Of a stretch of 40,055 bases of DNA, positions 14,531 to 22,520 are shown one piece after another. Location of the stretch: assembly GCA_009886035.1 (NCBI GenBank), contig VFJN01000054.1:1-40055 (forward strand). The letters run 5' to 3'. A program made the translations under genes and the position numbers. Every line of letters begins with the position of its first letter. Position 1 is the stretch's first letter. The notes under the pieces are model-generated. The model saw only the letters and a list, made by a program, of their open reading frames with translations. It ran no database searches and had not been told where the DNA came from. The DNA is from Actinomycetota bacterium (GTDB taxonomy: Bacteria > Actinomycetota > Acidimicrobiia > Acidimicrobiales > VFJN01).

Positions 14531-16813
14531 ATGTCTGCCGAACCCATCTCCTCCACCACCCCGCTGTCGCTGGTCGAGGAGGTCTACGCCCGCCTTCCCG
14601 AGCGCGTGGCCCTCGCCCGGGAGCGGCTGGGCCGGGGGCTCACGCTGGCCGAGAAAACTCTCGTCAACCACCTCCGAGACGCGCAGGAGGACATCAGCCG
14701 CGGGGTCACCTACAACAACTTCGACCCCGACCGCGTCGCCATGCAGGACGCCACGGCCCAGATGGCGCTCCTGCAGTTCATGACCGCCGGCCTGCCGCAG
14801 GTCGCGGTTCCCTCCACGGTGCACTGCGATCACTTGATCCAGGCCCGAGCAGGGGCCAACATCGATCTGAGTTTTGCCCTCGACATCAACAGCGAGGTCT
14901 ACGCCTTCCTTCGCACCGTGTCGGCCAAATACGGCATCGGCTTCTGGAAACCGGGCAGCGGGATCATCCACCAGGTCGTCCTCGAAAACTACGCGTTCCC
15001 CGGCGGCATGATGATCGGCACCGACAGCCACACGCCGAACGCCGGCGGTCTCGGCATGGTCGCCATCGGCGTGGGCGGGGCCGATGCCGTCGACGTCATG
15101 ACCGGCTTCCCGTTCAACGTCCGCTGGCCGAAGCTGATCGGTGTGCACCTCACCGGCGCGCTCAGCGGGTGGTCCAGCCCCAAGGACATCATCCTCAAGG
15201 TGGCCGAAGTGCTCACCGTGAGCGGCGGCACCGGCGCCATCATCGAGTACTTCGGGGCCGGTGCTGATTCGATCACTGCCACCGGCAAGGCCACCGTGTG
15301 CAACATGGGGGCCGAGATCGGCGCCACCACGTCGATCTTCGGGTACGACGACAACATGGCCGCCTACCTGCGGGCCACCGGGCGCGCCGCCATCGCCGAC
15401 GCCGCCGACGGGGTGGCCAGCCATCTTCGGACCGACGACGCCGTGGTGGCCGACCCCTCCGCTTTTTTCGATGAGGTCATCCACATCGACCTCAACGAAC
15501 TCGGGCCGATGATCAACGGCCCGCACTCCCCCGACCGGGCTCATCAACTGGCCGAACTTGGCTCCACTGCCGCGGCGGAGGGCTGGCCGCTCGAGATCTC
15601 CTCAGCCCTCATCGGCTCGTGCACGAACTCCTCCTATGAAGACATCACCCGCGCCGCGTCCATCGCTCGCCAGGCGTCGGCCAAGGGCCTGCGGGCCAAG
15701 ACGCAACTGCTCATCACTCCCGGCTCCGAGCAGACGCGCGCCACCATCGAACGCGACGGCCTGCTCGCCGATCTCGAGGCGATCGGTGGCACCGTGCTGG
15801 CCAATGCCTGTGGGCCCTGTATCGGCCAGTGGGACCGCACCGACCTCGACACGTCGAAGCTGAACACGATCGTGAACAGTTACAACCGCAACTTCCCCAA
15901 GCGCAACGACGGCAACGCCAACACACTCAGTTTCGTCACCAGCCCCGATACCGTGATCGCCCTCGCCCTGGCCGGCACGCTGGCCTTCGATCCGCGCACC
16001 GACACCCTCACCAACGACGCCGGCGAGGAGGTGCGCCTCAACCCGCCGGTAGGTCAGGCCCTGCCCAAAGCCGGCTTCGAACCCGGCGAGGAAACGTTCC
16101 AAGCACCCCCTGCCGACCGCTCCGGCATCGAGGTCGTCGTTGATCCCCAGAGCGACCGGCTGCAGCTCCTCGAGGCCTTTGATCCGTGGGACGGCCAGGA
16201 CTACATCGAGCTCCCCGTGCTGATGAAGGCGCAAGGCAAGTGCACCACCGACCACATCTCGGCCGCCGGCCCGTGGCTCAAGTACCGCGGTCATCTCGAG
16301 AACATCTCGGGCAACCTGTACCTCGGCGCCATCAACGCCTACACGGGCGAGGCCGGAACGGGGAAGGACCCGGTCGACGGCGAGACCCGCACGTTCCCCG
16401 AGATCGCCAAGCGCCTCCACGAGGCGCACCTCGGCTGGGTGGCCATCGGCGACCAGAACATGGGCGAAGGCAGCTCCCGCGAGCACGCCGCCATGGAGCC
16501 CCGCTTCCGCAACGGCAAGGTGGTGCTGGCCCGTTCGTTCGCTCGCATCCACGAGACGAACCTCAAGAAGCAGGGCCTCCTCCCGCTCACCTTCGCCGAC
16601 CCGGCCACCTACGACCAGATCGGCGAGGACGACACGATCAGCGTGCTCGGCCTCGCCTCGCTGGCCCCGGAGGTCCCCGTCCAGTGCCGCATCACCAAGC
16701 CCGACGGCACCACGATCGACTTCCATGCCCACCAGACCTTCAGCCCCGAGCAGATCGAGTGGTTCAAGGCCGGCGGCGCCCTCAACATCATCCGCCAAAC
16801 GCAACTCAGCTGA
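14531..16813 (+). CDS. acn: Aconitate hydratase (mitochondrial-type)
   Basis: A 760-residue aconitase that isomerises citrate to isocitrate through cis-aconitate in the TCA cycle. The 4Fe-4S ligands are the Cys in LIGSCTNSSYED and the pair in CGPCIGQW. Substrate-binding motifs GTDSHTPNAGGLGM and the swivel-domain MGEGSSREHAAMEPR are intact. The length fits the mitochondrial type rather than the roughly 900-residue AcnA/IRP type. A TATACT -10 and an AAGAGG ribosome site precede the ATG, so this mRNA has a leader of about 28 nt. It is divergent from the GntR regulator, and a VOC gene follows after 3 bp. Citrate synthase lies about 4.3 kb downstream on the same strand, not in the same operon. 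Confidence 0.96.
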   Translation: MSAEPISSTTPLSLVEEVYARLPERVALARERLGRGLTLAEKTLVNHLRDAQEDISRGVTYNNFDPDRVAMQDATAQMALLQFMTAGLPQVAVPSTVHCDHLIQARAGANIDLSFALDINSEVYAFLRTVSAKYGIGFWKPGSGIIHQVVLENYAFPGGMMIGTDSHTPNAGGLGMVAIGVGGADAVDVMTGFPFNVRWPKLIGVHLTGALSGWSSPKDIILKVAEVLTVSGGTGAIIEYFGAGADSITATGKATVCNMGAEIGATTSIFGYDDNMAAYLRATGRAAIADAADGVASHLRTDDAVVADPSAFFDEVIHIDLNELGPMINGPHSPDRAHQLAELGSTAAAEGWPLEISSALIGSCTNSSYEDITRAASIARQASAKGLRAKTQLLITPGSEQTRATIERDGLLADLEAIGGTVLANACGPCIGQWDRTDLDTSKLNTIVNSYNRNFPKRNDGNANTLSFVTSPDTVIALALAGTLAFDPRTDTLTNDAGEEVRLNPPVGQALPKAGFEPGEETFQAPPADRSGIEVVVDPQSDRLQLLEAFDPWDGQDYIELPVLMKAQGKCTTDHISAAGPWLKYRGHLENISGNLYLGAINAYTGEAGTGKDPVDGETRTFPEIAKRLHEAHLGWVAIGDQNMGEGSSREHAAMEPRFRNGKVVLARSFARIHETNLKKQGLLPLTFADPATYDQIGEDDTISVLGLASLAPEVPVQCRITKPDGTTIDFHAHQTFSPEQIEWFKAGGALNIIRQTQLS

Positions 16814-16816
16814 ACG

Positions 16817-17179
16817 ATGCTCATCGGCATCGACCACGTGCAGCTCGCCATGCCGGCCGGCGGAGAAGACCGAGCCGAGGCGTTCTACGCGGGCGTGCTC
16901 GGGCTATCCCGAGTACCCAAGCCCGAGCCGCTCGCATCCCGAGGCGGCTGCTGGTTCCAGGGGCCAAGCGTCGAGGTCCACCTCGGCGTCGAGGCCCCGT
17001 TCGCCCCCGCCCGCAAGGCCCACCCGGCCTTCTTGGTGCGCAACTACGACGGATTGCTGTCGGCGCTGCGCGCGTCCGGTACCGAGGTCCGCCCCGACGA
17101 TGCACTCCCCGGCGTCCGTCGGTGCCACGTCGACGACCCCTTCGGCAACCGCCTCGAGCTCATCGCCGCTGAGCCCTAG
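16817..17179 (+). CDS. VOC/glyoxalase-bleomycin resistance family protein
   Basis: A 120-residue protein, start 3 bp after the aconitase stop, so co-transcribed. It has the VOC beta-alpha-beta pattern: IDHVQLAMPAGGEDRAEAFYAGVLGL near the N-terminus, VEVHLGVE in the middle, and HVDDPFGNRLELI at the end, where His and Glu are typical metal-ligand positions. VOC proteins use a divalent metal for isomerase, dioxygenase or binding reactions, so function is not predictable. The convergent gene on the other strand shares its stop region: the 4 bases CTAG contain both stop codons. Confidence 0.8.
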   Translation: MLIGIDHVQLAMPAGGEDRAEAFYAGVLGLSRVPKPEPLASRGGCWFQGPSVEVHLGVEAPFAPARKAHPAFLVRNYDGLLSALRASGTEVRPDDALPGVRRCHVDDPFGNRLELIAAEP

Positions 17180-18603
17180 TCGGTGCCGGGGCGGCGCTCG
17201 GACTCGTCGCGGGCTTTCACCTTGCCGCCGGGGTAGGTCTTGGCGAGCTCCTCGGCGGTGGGCGTGCGCGGCTTTCGGGCTTCGGCGGGAAGCAGCTTGG
17301 TGATGGCCTTCATGATCTTCTTGGTGTCGGCATCGGGCGACACTCCCTTCAGGGCGGCTACCGCCTCACCCACCTTGATCCTGATCCTGGGTGGGTGACC
17401 GATGGCGAGGAGGTTCGGCAGGCGCTCGCTGCGCGGCCACACCTTCTCAGTACCCCAGAGGCCGATGGGGATCACCGGTGCCCCCGTCATGGCGGCGAGC
17501 TTGGCGGCCCCCCAGCGACCCTTCAGCACCGGATCGAAGAAGGCCGGCCCGCGCGGGATCGTGCCCTCGGGCATGAGCGCGACGAGTTCACCGGCGGCCA
17601 GGGCGGCGGCCGCCTCGGCCAGCGGTTCGTCGGATCCCGTGCCGCGCTCAACCCGAATGCCGCCCATGGCCTTCGCCACCTGGCCCACGATCGGGGCGTC
17701 GAACACCTCTTTCTTGCCCAGGAAGCGCACCGGGCGGCCGCGCTGGGCGAGGGCAACGGCCAGAGCCAGCGGGTCGAAGTAGCTGCGGTGGTTACCCACC
17801 ACGATCGCCGGTCCGGTGGCGGGGATGTTCGATACACCGGCGATGTCGAAGCGGGCGTAGGGGATGAGTTCAGGCCGCAGGAGGGCCAGCACCGCCTGCT
17901 GGGGCTCGATGCCCAGCACCGGAAGCTTGGGCACGCCGGCGGGGACGTCGAGGTGCACCATCGGCCACCGCCGCACGAGAGCCACAACGGCGAGACGGGG
18001 ATCTGGATTCACCACCACCGGGTGTTTGACCGCCGAAAGCATCGGGATGTCGTAGTAGCTGTCGGAGTACGCCCAGCTCTCGGTCATGGACACCCCAGCG
18101 TCCGTAGCCCACGCCTGGATGGCCCGCAGTTTGCCCGGGCCCCACACGAACTCACCGTCGAGCGTGCCGTCGTACACGCCGTCCTTCTCGCCGTACCGGG
18201 TGGCCACGACGGCATCGAAACCCAACGCTTCCGCCAGTGGCTTCACGAGGTCGAACGGCGTCGTCGTCGCCAGCACGAGCGGGCGGCCGGCAGCACGGTG
18301 CTCCTCGAAAATCGGCCGGGCGAACGGCTGCAGGCTGGCCGCCAGCGCTTCGGCGGCGAGTTGGCCCGCCTCCTGCACCTGCTCGCGCACCCATCCCGAG
18401 GCGAACCGAACGGCCCGCTTGGTGACCTCCATCGAGGGCCGATTCTCCCCAAAGAGGTCATACAGCCGATAGACGAGCCCCTCGCCGGGAATGGATCGGT
18501 CGGTTACCCCCGCCTTCTTCAGCGCCTCCCCGATGATCGGCCCCGACGCCCCCCGCAAGAGGGTCCGGTCCAGATCGAAAAAGGCGGCACCGGACACTCC
18601 CAC
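17176..18603 (-). CDS. HAD-IB phosphatase-PlsC acyltransferase fusion
   Basis: A 475-residue bifunctional protein, GTG start. Residues 1 to about 215 form a HAD-IB domain: motif I AAFFDLDRTLLRG (complete DxDxT, unlike the reductase fusion), motif II LATTTPF, motif IV YSDSYYDIPML. Residues about 240-410 form a PlsC acyltransferase: GNHRSYFDPLAL (HX4D), MGGIRVERG, MPEGTIPRGP, and PVIPIGLWG. The C-terminal 60 residues are Lys/Arg-rich. This architecture is known in actinobacteria and proteobacteria, where it may combine lysophosphatidate acylation with dephosphorylation. TACCGT lies 7 nt before the start. The predicted 6C RNA is encoded immediately upstream on the same strand. Confidence 0.92.
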   Translation of the reverse strand: MGVSGAAFFDLDRTLLRGASGPIIGEALKKAGVTDRSIPGEGLVYRLYDLFGENRPSMEVTKRAVRFASGWVREQVQEAGQLAAEALAASLQPFARPIFEEHRAAGRPLVLATTTPFDLVKPLAEALGFDAVVATRYGEKDGVYDGTLDGEFVWGPGKLRAIQAWATDAGVSMTESWAYSDSYYDIPMLSAVKHPVVVNPDPRLAVVALVRRWPMVHLDVPAGVPKLPVLGIEPQQAVLALLRPELIPYARFDIAGVSNIPATGPAIVVGNHRSYFDPLALAVALAQRGRPVRFLGKKEVFDAPIVGQVAKAMGGIRVERGTGSDEPLAEAAAALAAGELVALMPEGTIPRGPAFFDPVLKGRWGAAKLAAMTGAPVIPIGLWGTEKVWPRSERLPNLLAIGHPPRIRIKVGEAVAALKGVSPDADTKKIMKAITKLLPAEARKPRTPTAEELAKTYPGGKVKARDESERRPGTD

Positions 18604-18610
18604 CTAGCCG

Positions 18611-18616
18611 ACGGTA
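18611..18616 (-). promoter_or_regulatory. -10 box TACCGT of the HAD-PlsC gene
   Basis: TACCGT lies 7 nt before the GTG at 18603, giving a leader of 0-2 nt. It lies just beyond the 6C RNA terminator hairpin, so the gene can be read separately from the RNA. Confidence 0.45.
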
Positions 18617-18638
18617 CTGGGTTGGGTCACCACGCGGC

Positions 18639-18751
18639 AACGCTGGCCCTGGGGGAGGGCCAGCGTTCCGCTGCTTGCGAGGGGCCAACCGGGGGGGATC
18701 GGCCTCACCTCGCTGAGGCGCCTTCGGGGGGGAAGGTGCTGCCTCTTATGT
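18639..18751 (-). ncRNA. Predicted 6C small RNA
   Basis: Read on the minus strand, two consecutive hairpins carry loops with seven cytosines each: CCTTC-CCCCCCC-GAAGG inside a GAGGC/GCCTC outer pairing, and GAGG..CCGAT-CCCCCCC-GGTTGG..CCTC. Two C-run stem-loops are the defining trait of the actinobacterial 6C RNA (called B11 in Mycobacterium). A perfect 12-bp hairpin, AACGCTGGCCCT-ccccc-AGGGCCAGCGTT, follows at 18667-18639 as a probable terminator, although it lacks a U-tract. From memory, 6C in M. tuberculosis and Streptomyces also lies beside a HAD-family gene, as here. Known 6C RNAs act on mRNAs through the C-rich loops; targets here are unknown. Confidence 0.75.
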
Positions 18752-18756
18752 CCACC

Positions 18757-18785
18757 ACCATAAACCCTCGCGAGCAATCCGGCAA
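18757..18785 (-). promoter_or_regulatory. Promoter of the 6C RNA (TTGCCG-17-TATGGT)
   Basis: On the minus strand TTGCCG (18785-18780) and TATGGT (18762-18757) are separated by exactly 17 nt, placing the transcription start near 18750, just before the first hairpin. This is the only well-formed -35/-10 pair I noted in the window. Confidence 0.65.
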
Positions 18786-18790
18786 ACAGT

Positions 18791-18808
18791 TACTACAGAT
18801 TTGTAGTA
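18791..18808. promoter_or_regulatory. Palindrome TACTACA-N4-TGTAGTA, probable LysR site
   Basis: Perfect 7-bp arms with spacer GATT, 12 nt before the LysR ATG. It contains a T-N11-A core (T at 18794, A at 18805-18808 region), the usual LysR box form, and overlaps the putative TATCAT -10 of the regulator, fitting autorepression. It also sits just upstream of the 6C RNA -35 on the other strand. Confidence 0.65.
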
Positions 18809-18820
18809 TCATTATTAGCG

Positions 18821-19738
18821 ATGGACCTTCGCCAACTCGCTGCCTTGGTTGCCGTATCGGAGACCGGCAGTTTTTCGGGAGCCGCCCGCTCCCTGCACAC
18901 CGTCCAATCCAACATCTCCACCCACATCGCCCACCTGGAACGCGAACTCGGCGCTCCCCTCGTCGATCGCCGGAGCGGCGAACTCACCCCCGAGGGCAAG
19001 ATAGCCCTCCAGCGGGCCCGCCATGTTCAGCAGGAACTCGACGCCCTCCGCGACGACGTAGCGGCACTGGGCGCCGAGGTCGTCGGCAGTGTGCGCCTTG
19101 GGTGCATCGGCACCGTTGCCCGTTGGCTCATACCCCTCGTGCTGGAGAACGTCACCGCCGCCCATCCGAAGGTGCGGGTGGTGGTGGTCGATGCCACCAC
19201 GTCGTCGCTTGTACCCCAACTCATCGCCGGTGACATCGACCTCGCCGTGCTCAGTATCCCCACCCTGGACAACGATCTGGTGGACGAAGCGCTCTTCGAG
19301 GAGGACCGCATCGTCATTGCCCCCGACCAGCACCCCCTCGCCCAACTCACGCGGGTGTCCATCGCCGACCTCGCGGCCTACGAACTCCTCCTCGGCCCAC
19401 CGGGGACGGCCTTCCGCGACGAGTTGGATGCCGAGGCCACCAGAGCCGGTGTCGTGCTGCGCCCGCAGGCCGAGGTAGACGGCCTGCGCCTCATCGCCAC
19501 CCTCGCCTTCCAGGGCTACGGAGCGGCCATCGTGCCCGCCACTGCCGCGCCCCGCTGGCTCGAAGGGAAGTGGAAACGCGTGTCGGTAGACGGACTACCC
19601 CGCCGCCACGTGGGCCTGGCCCAGCGGCGCCGGGGCCGGCTGTCGACCCCGGTACGAGCGTTGCGCGAGTCGCTCCTCGAGGTGGTGCAAAACCAGGGCC
19701 CCGCCATGGAGGGCGTGCACCCTCTTCCCCCTGGGTAA
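18821..19738 (+). CDS. LysR family transcriptional regulator
   Basis: A 305-residue protein with a LysR HTH at the extreme N-terminus: MDLRQLAALVAVSETGSFSGAARSLHTVQSNISTHIAHLERELGAPLVDR. The effector domain follows (GSVRLGCIGTVARWLIPLVL ... IDLAVLSIP ... GYGAAIVPA). It activates or represses nearby genes in response to a small metabolite. Unusually, its most likely partner is not divergent but downstream: the carboxyltransferase begins 4 bp after its stop, suggesting one operon. A perfect palindrome overlaps its promoter. TATCAT lies 8 nt before the ATG. Confidence 0.9.
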   Translation: MDLRQLAALVAVSETGSFSGAARSLHTVQSNISTHIAHLERELGAPLVDRRSGELTPEGKIALQRARHVQQELDALRDDVAALGAEVVGSVRLGCIGTVARWLIPLVLENVTAAHPKVRVVVVDATTSSLVPQLIAGDIDLAVLSIPTLDNDLVDEALFEEDRIVIAPDQHPLAQLTRVSIADLAAYELLLGPPGTAFRDELDAEATRAGVVLRPQAEVDGLRLIATLAFQGYGAAIVPATAAPRWLEGKWKRVSVDGLPRRHVGLAQRRRGRLSTPVRALRESLLEVVQNQGPAMEGVHPLPPG

Positions 19739-19742
19739 CGCC

Positions 19743-21113
19743 GTGACCCCTCCGCTAGTCGCAGCCCCCGTGCTCGTTGTCCCCGTCGCCGCCGACCACC
19801 CCGGATCCCTGCAAGCCAACCTCACCACCGTGGCCGGCCGGCAGGTCGTGTTCGTGGAGGTCGCCGACGAACGACGCCGAGGGGCGCTCACCGCCGCCGA
19901 CGGCCACACCTTCGCCGAGGCCGCCGCCCACGCCCTCGGGGCGGGTCTCCCCCTCCTGATCGTCCTGTCCTCCAGCGGGGCCGATGCCCACGACGGCATT
20001 GCGGCTCTGCACGGCTGGGGCCGCGCCGCCCGGATGATCAGCCGTTGCTCCGGTCGCGTGCCCGTGTTGATGGCGGCCACCGGACCCGTGCTCTCCGGGC
20101 CCGCTCTGCTCCTCGGCCTCGCCGACCACGTGGTGATGACCGAAGATGCCTACGCCTACGTAAGCGGGCCTCGCATGGTGGCCACCTTTACCGGGGAAAC
20201 CCTCGACTCCGCCGAACTCGGCGGGGCCAGTGTCCATGCGGTAGAGACCGGAGTGGCGGCGCTGGTGGTGCCGACGCCAGAAGATGCCCTCGATGCGCTC
20301 GGACACCTGCTGGCCTATCTCCCCTCCTCGATCGACGAAGAACCACCGCGCTGGCCGACCGGCGACCCCCTCGATCGCTCGACCCCCGAGGCCGGGGCCT
20401 GCGTGCCGACCTCCCCCACGGGCGGCTACGACGTTCGCGACGTCATCCGCAGCATCGTGGACGACGCCGACTTCCTCGAGCTGCGTGAGCGCTGGGCGCC
20501 GAACCTCGTCACCGCAATGGCCACCATTGGTGGGAGACCCGTCGGGATCGTGGCCAACCAGCCCCTGGCGATCGCCGGCACCCTCGATATCGCCAGCTCG
20601 CAGAAGGGCGCCCGCTTCGTGTCTTTCTGTGATGCCTTCGGCATCCCGCTGCTCACCCTCATCGACACCCCCGGCTTTTATCCCGGGAAAGACCTTGAGT
20701 GGCGCGGCATGATCAGACACGGGGCGCAGTTGGCCTTTGCCTATGCCCGGGCCACGGTCCCACGCGTGGCGGTCGTGCTCCGCAAGGCCTACGGCGGGGC
20801 CTACATCGTGATGGATTGCCGCACCATGGGCAGCGACCTCTACCTGGCGTGGCCGTCGGCTGAGATCGCGGTGATGGGGGCCAAAGGAGCCGTGGAGGTG
20901 CTGCACCGCCGGGAGTCGCCGGCGCGCCGGGCGGAACTGGAACAGGAGTACGAGGACCGCTTCCTCAACCCGTACATCGCCGCTGATCGGGGGGCTGTCG
21001 ACGCCGTGATCGACCCTGCCGATACCCGCCGGGAGGTAGCCCATGCCCTGGAAATGCTCTCCTCCAAACAGGAACGCCTCGTGCAACGAAAGCACGACAA
21101 CCAACCCCTCTGA
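19743..21113 (+). CDS. Acyl-CoA carboxylase carboxyltransferase (beta) subunit-like protein
   Basis: A 456-residue crotonase-fold carboxyltransferase starting at GTG, 4 bp after the LysR stop. The C-terminal lobe is clear: VGIVANQPLAIAGTLDIASSQKGARFVSFCDAFGIPLLTLIDTPGF, VVLRKAYGGAYIVMDCRTMGSDLYLAWPSAEIAVMGAKGAVEVL. These bind the CoA substrate and carboxybiotin. It resembles propionyl/acetyl-CoA carboxylase beta chains (AccD-like) but is shorter than their usual 510-550 residues, mainly at the N-terminal lobe, which is weakly conserved. No biotin carboxylase or biotin carrier gene is in the window, so its alpha subunit must be elsewhere. The substrate is unknown. Confidence 0.85.
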   Translation: MTPPLVAAPVLVVPVAADHPGSLQANLTTVAGRQVVFVEVADERRRGALTAADGHTFAEAAAHALGAGLPLLIVLSSSGADAHDGIAALHGWGRAARMISRCSGRVPVLMAATGPVLSGPALLLGLADHVVMTEDAYAYVSGPRMVATFTGETLDSAELGGASVHAVETGVAALVVPTPEDALDALGHLLAYLPSSIDEEPPRWPTGDPLDRSTPEAGACVPTSPTGGYDVRDVIRSIVDDADFLELRERWAPNLVTAMATIGGRPVGIVANQPLAIAGTLDIASSQKGARFVSFCDAFGIPLLTLIDTPGFYPGKDLEWRGMIRHGAQLAFAYARATVPRVAVVLRKAYGGAYIVMDCRTMGSDLYLAWPSAEIAVMGAKGAVEVLHRRESPARRAELEQEYEDRFLNPYIAADRGAVDAVIDPADTRREVAHALEMLSSKQERLVQRKHDNQPL

Positions 21114-21123
21114 AGAACCACAC

Positions 21124-21129
21124 TAGATT
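21124..21129 (+). promoter_or_regulatory. -10 box TAGATT, leaderless promoter of citrate synthase
   Basis: TAGATT lies exactly 6 nt before the GTG start at 21136, with no Shine-Dalgarno between. It gives citrate synthase its own promoter in the 22-bp gap after the carboxyltransferase. Confidence 0.6.
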
Positions 21130-21135
21130 CGCCCG

Positions 21136-22407
21136 GTGGCTAACACTGTGACGATCACCGACAACCGCTCTGGCGAGTCCATCGAGGTACCCATCGTGGA
21201 CGGGGGCGTGGACGCCTCCGAATGGCGCAAACTTCTCCCGGGGGTCTGGTTCTACGACCCAGCCCTCATGACCACGGCCTCCACTTCCAGCGCCATCACC
21301 GATCTCGACGGCGAGAACGGGATCCTGCGCTACCGCGGCTACCCCATCGAACAACTGGCCGAGCACTCCACCTATCTCGAGGTGGCCTACCTCCTGATCC
21401 ACGGCGAACTGCCCACCGCCGAGCAATACGATCCGTGGGTTCACGAGATCACGTACCACACCTTCATCCACGAAAACGTGCGCAAGCGGTTCCTGGAGGG
21501 CTTTCACCACGATGCCCATCCGATGGGGATGCTCGTGTCGGCCATCGCGGCGCTCTCCACCTTCTACCCCGATGCCAACAACATCAGCGACCCCGACAAT
21601 CGGTACAAGCAGATCGTGCGGCTCATCGCCAAGATGCCCACCCTGGCCGCCGCCTGCCACCGCAACAGCGTTGGCATGCCTTTCGTCTACCCGGACAACT
21701 CCCTCAACTTCACCGAAAACTTCCTCTCGATGCTGTGGAAAGTGGCCGAACCGCGTTACGCCGCCAACCCGGCGTTGGCCCGAGCGCTCGACGTGCTGTT
21801 CATCCTTCATGCCGACCACGAACAAAACTGCGGCACCACGGCCATGCGCACGGTCGGATCCGCCCATGCCGATCCCTACGTCAGCACCGCCTCGGCGGCG
21901 GCGGCCCTCTACGGTCCGCGCCACGGCGGGGCCAACGAAGCCGTGATCCACATGCTCACCCAGATTGGATCAGTGGATCGGGTACCGCAGTTCATCGAAG
22001 ATGTGAAAGCCGGCCGCGGAAGGCTCCAGGGCTTCGGCCATCGCGTGTACAAGAGCTATGACCCCCGAGCCGCCATCATCAAAAAGACGGCTGACGAGGT
22101 TTTCGCCATCACCGGGAAGAACCCGCTCCTCGACATCGCCCTCGCCATCGAGGAAGTGGCGTTGTCCGATGACTACTTCATTTCCCGCAAGCTCTACCCC
22201 AACGTCGACTTCTATTCCGGCTTGATCTACCAGGCCATGGGTTTCCCCACCCAGATGTTCACCGTCCTGTTCGCCATTCCCCGCACCTCCGGGTGGCTGG
22301 CCCATTGGGTAGAACTGCTCGAACAGGACCAGAAGATCGCGCGTCCCCGCCAGCTCTACACCGGAGTGGGCGCCCGGGACTACGTGGGGATGGACGGCCG
22401 GGGCTGA
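21136..22407 (+). CDS. gltA: Citrate synthase
   Basis: A 423-residue citrate synthase that condenses oxaloacetate and acetyl-CoA at the entry of the TCA cycle. The catalytic histidines are in [15 protein letters not shown] and [14 protein letters not shown], and the aspartate in NVDFYSG. The region [13 protein letters not shown] and the C-terminal RPRQLYTG, which binds oxaloacetate and CoA, are intact. Length and N-terminal beta domain ([20 protein letters not shown]) fit the hexameric type I GltA class. The start is GTG with a leaderless -10. It could in principle act as a methylcitrate synthase, but prpB and prpD are absent here. Confidence 0.96.
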   Translation: MANTVTITDNRSGESIEVPIVDGGVDASEWRKLLPGVWFYDPALMTTASTSSAITDLDGENGILRYRGYPIEQLAEHSTYLEVAYLLIHGELPTAEQYDPWVHEITYHTFIHENVRKRFLEGFHHDAHPMGMLVSAIAALSTFYPDANNISDPDNRYKQIVRLIAKMPTLAAACHRNSVGMPFVYPDNSLNFTENFLSMLWKVAEPRYAANPALARALDVLFILHADHEQNCGTTAMRTVGSAHADPYVSTASAAAALYGPRHGGANEAVIHMLTQIGSVDRVPQFIEDVKAGRGRLQGFGHRVYKSYDPRAAIIKKTADEVFAITGKNPLLDIALAIEEVALSDDYFISRKLYPNVDFYSGLIYQAMGFPTQMFTVLFAIPRTSGWLAHWVELLEQDQKIARPRQLYTGVGARDYVGMDGRG

Positions 22408-22426
22408 CCACTCCAGAGTCCCTGGT

Positions 22427-22448
22427 GGCGGCGGTCAACGCCGCCTTT
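22427..22448 (+). terminator. Probable intrinsic terminator of citrate synthase
   Basis: GGCGGCG-GTCAA-CGCCGCC followed by TTT, 20 bp after the citrate synthase stop. Perfect 7-bp stem with 5-nt loop; the T-run is short. Confidence 0.65.
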
Positions 22449-22508
22449 GAGGACCCGGACAGGGGGTCTGATCGACTGCTCCCCGTGCGGGCCGGGACCG
22501 CAGGGGGC

Positions 22509-22514
22509 TACGGT
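22509..22514 (+). promoter_or_regulatory. -10 box TACGGT, leaderless promoter of the pentapeptide lipoprotein
   Basis: TACGGT is followed by 6 nt and ATG 22521, the same spacing as at ddl and citrate synthase. Confidence 0.5.
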
Positions 22515-22520
22515 CCGGCC

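Noticed and set aside
15602-16837. Minus-strand 411-residue ORF
   Set aside because: It lies opposite aconitase, which is certain; the sequence is low complexity.
18639-18667. Strong hairpin as a simple gene terminator
   Set aside because: No protein gene ends here; it lies upstream of two divergent genes, so it is better explained as the 3' end of the 6C RNA.
18741-18860. Upstream ORF starting ATGTCCACC before LysR
   Set aside because: It reads through the LysR palindrome and into LysR in another frame, without a ribosome site or conserved sequence.
17395-19233. Plus-strand 612-residue ORF
   Set aside because: It runs over the HAD-PlsC gene, the 6C RNA and part of LysR in another frame, with low-complexity sequence and no domain.
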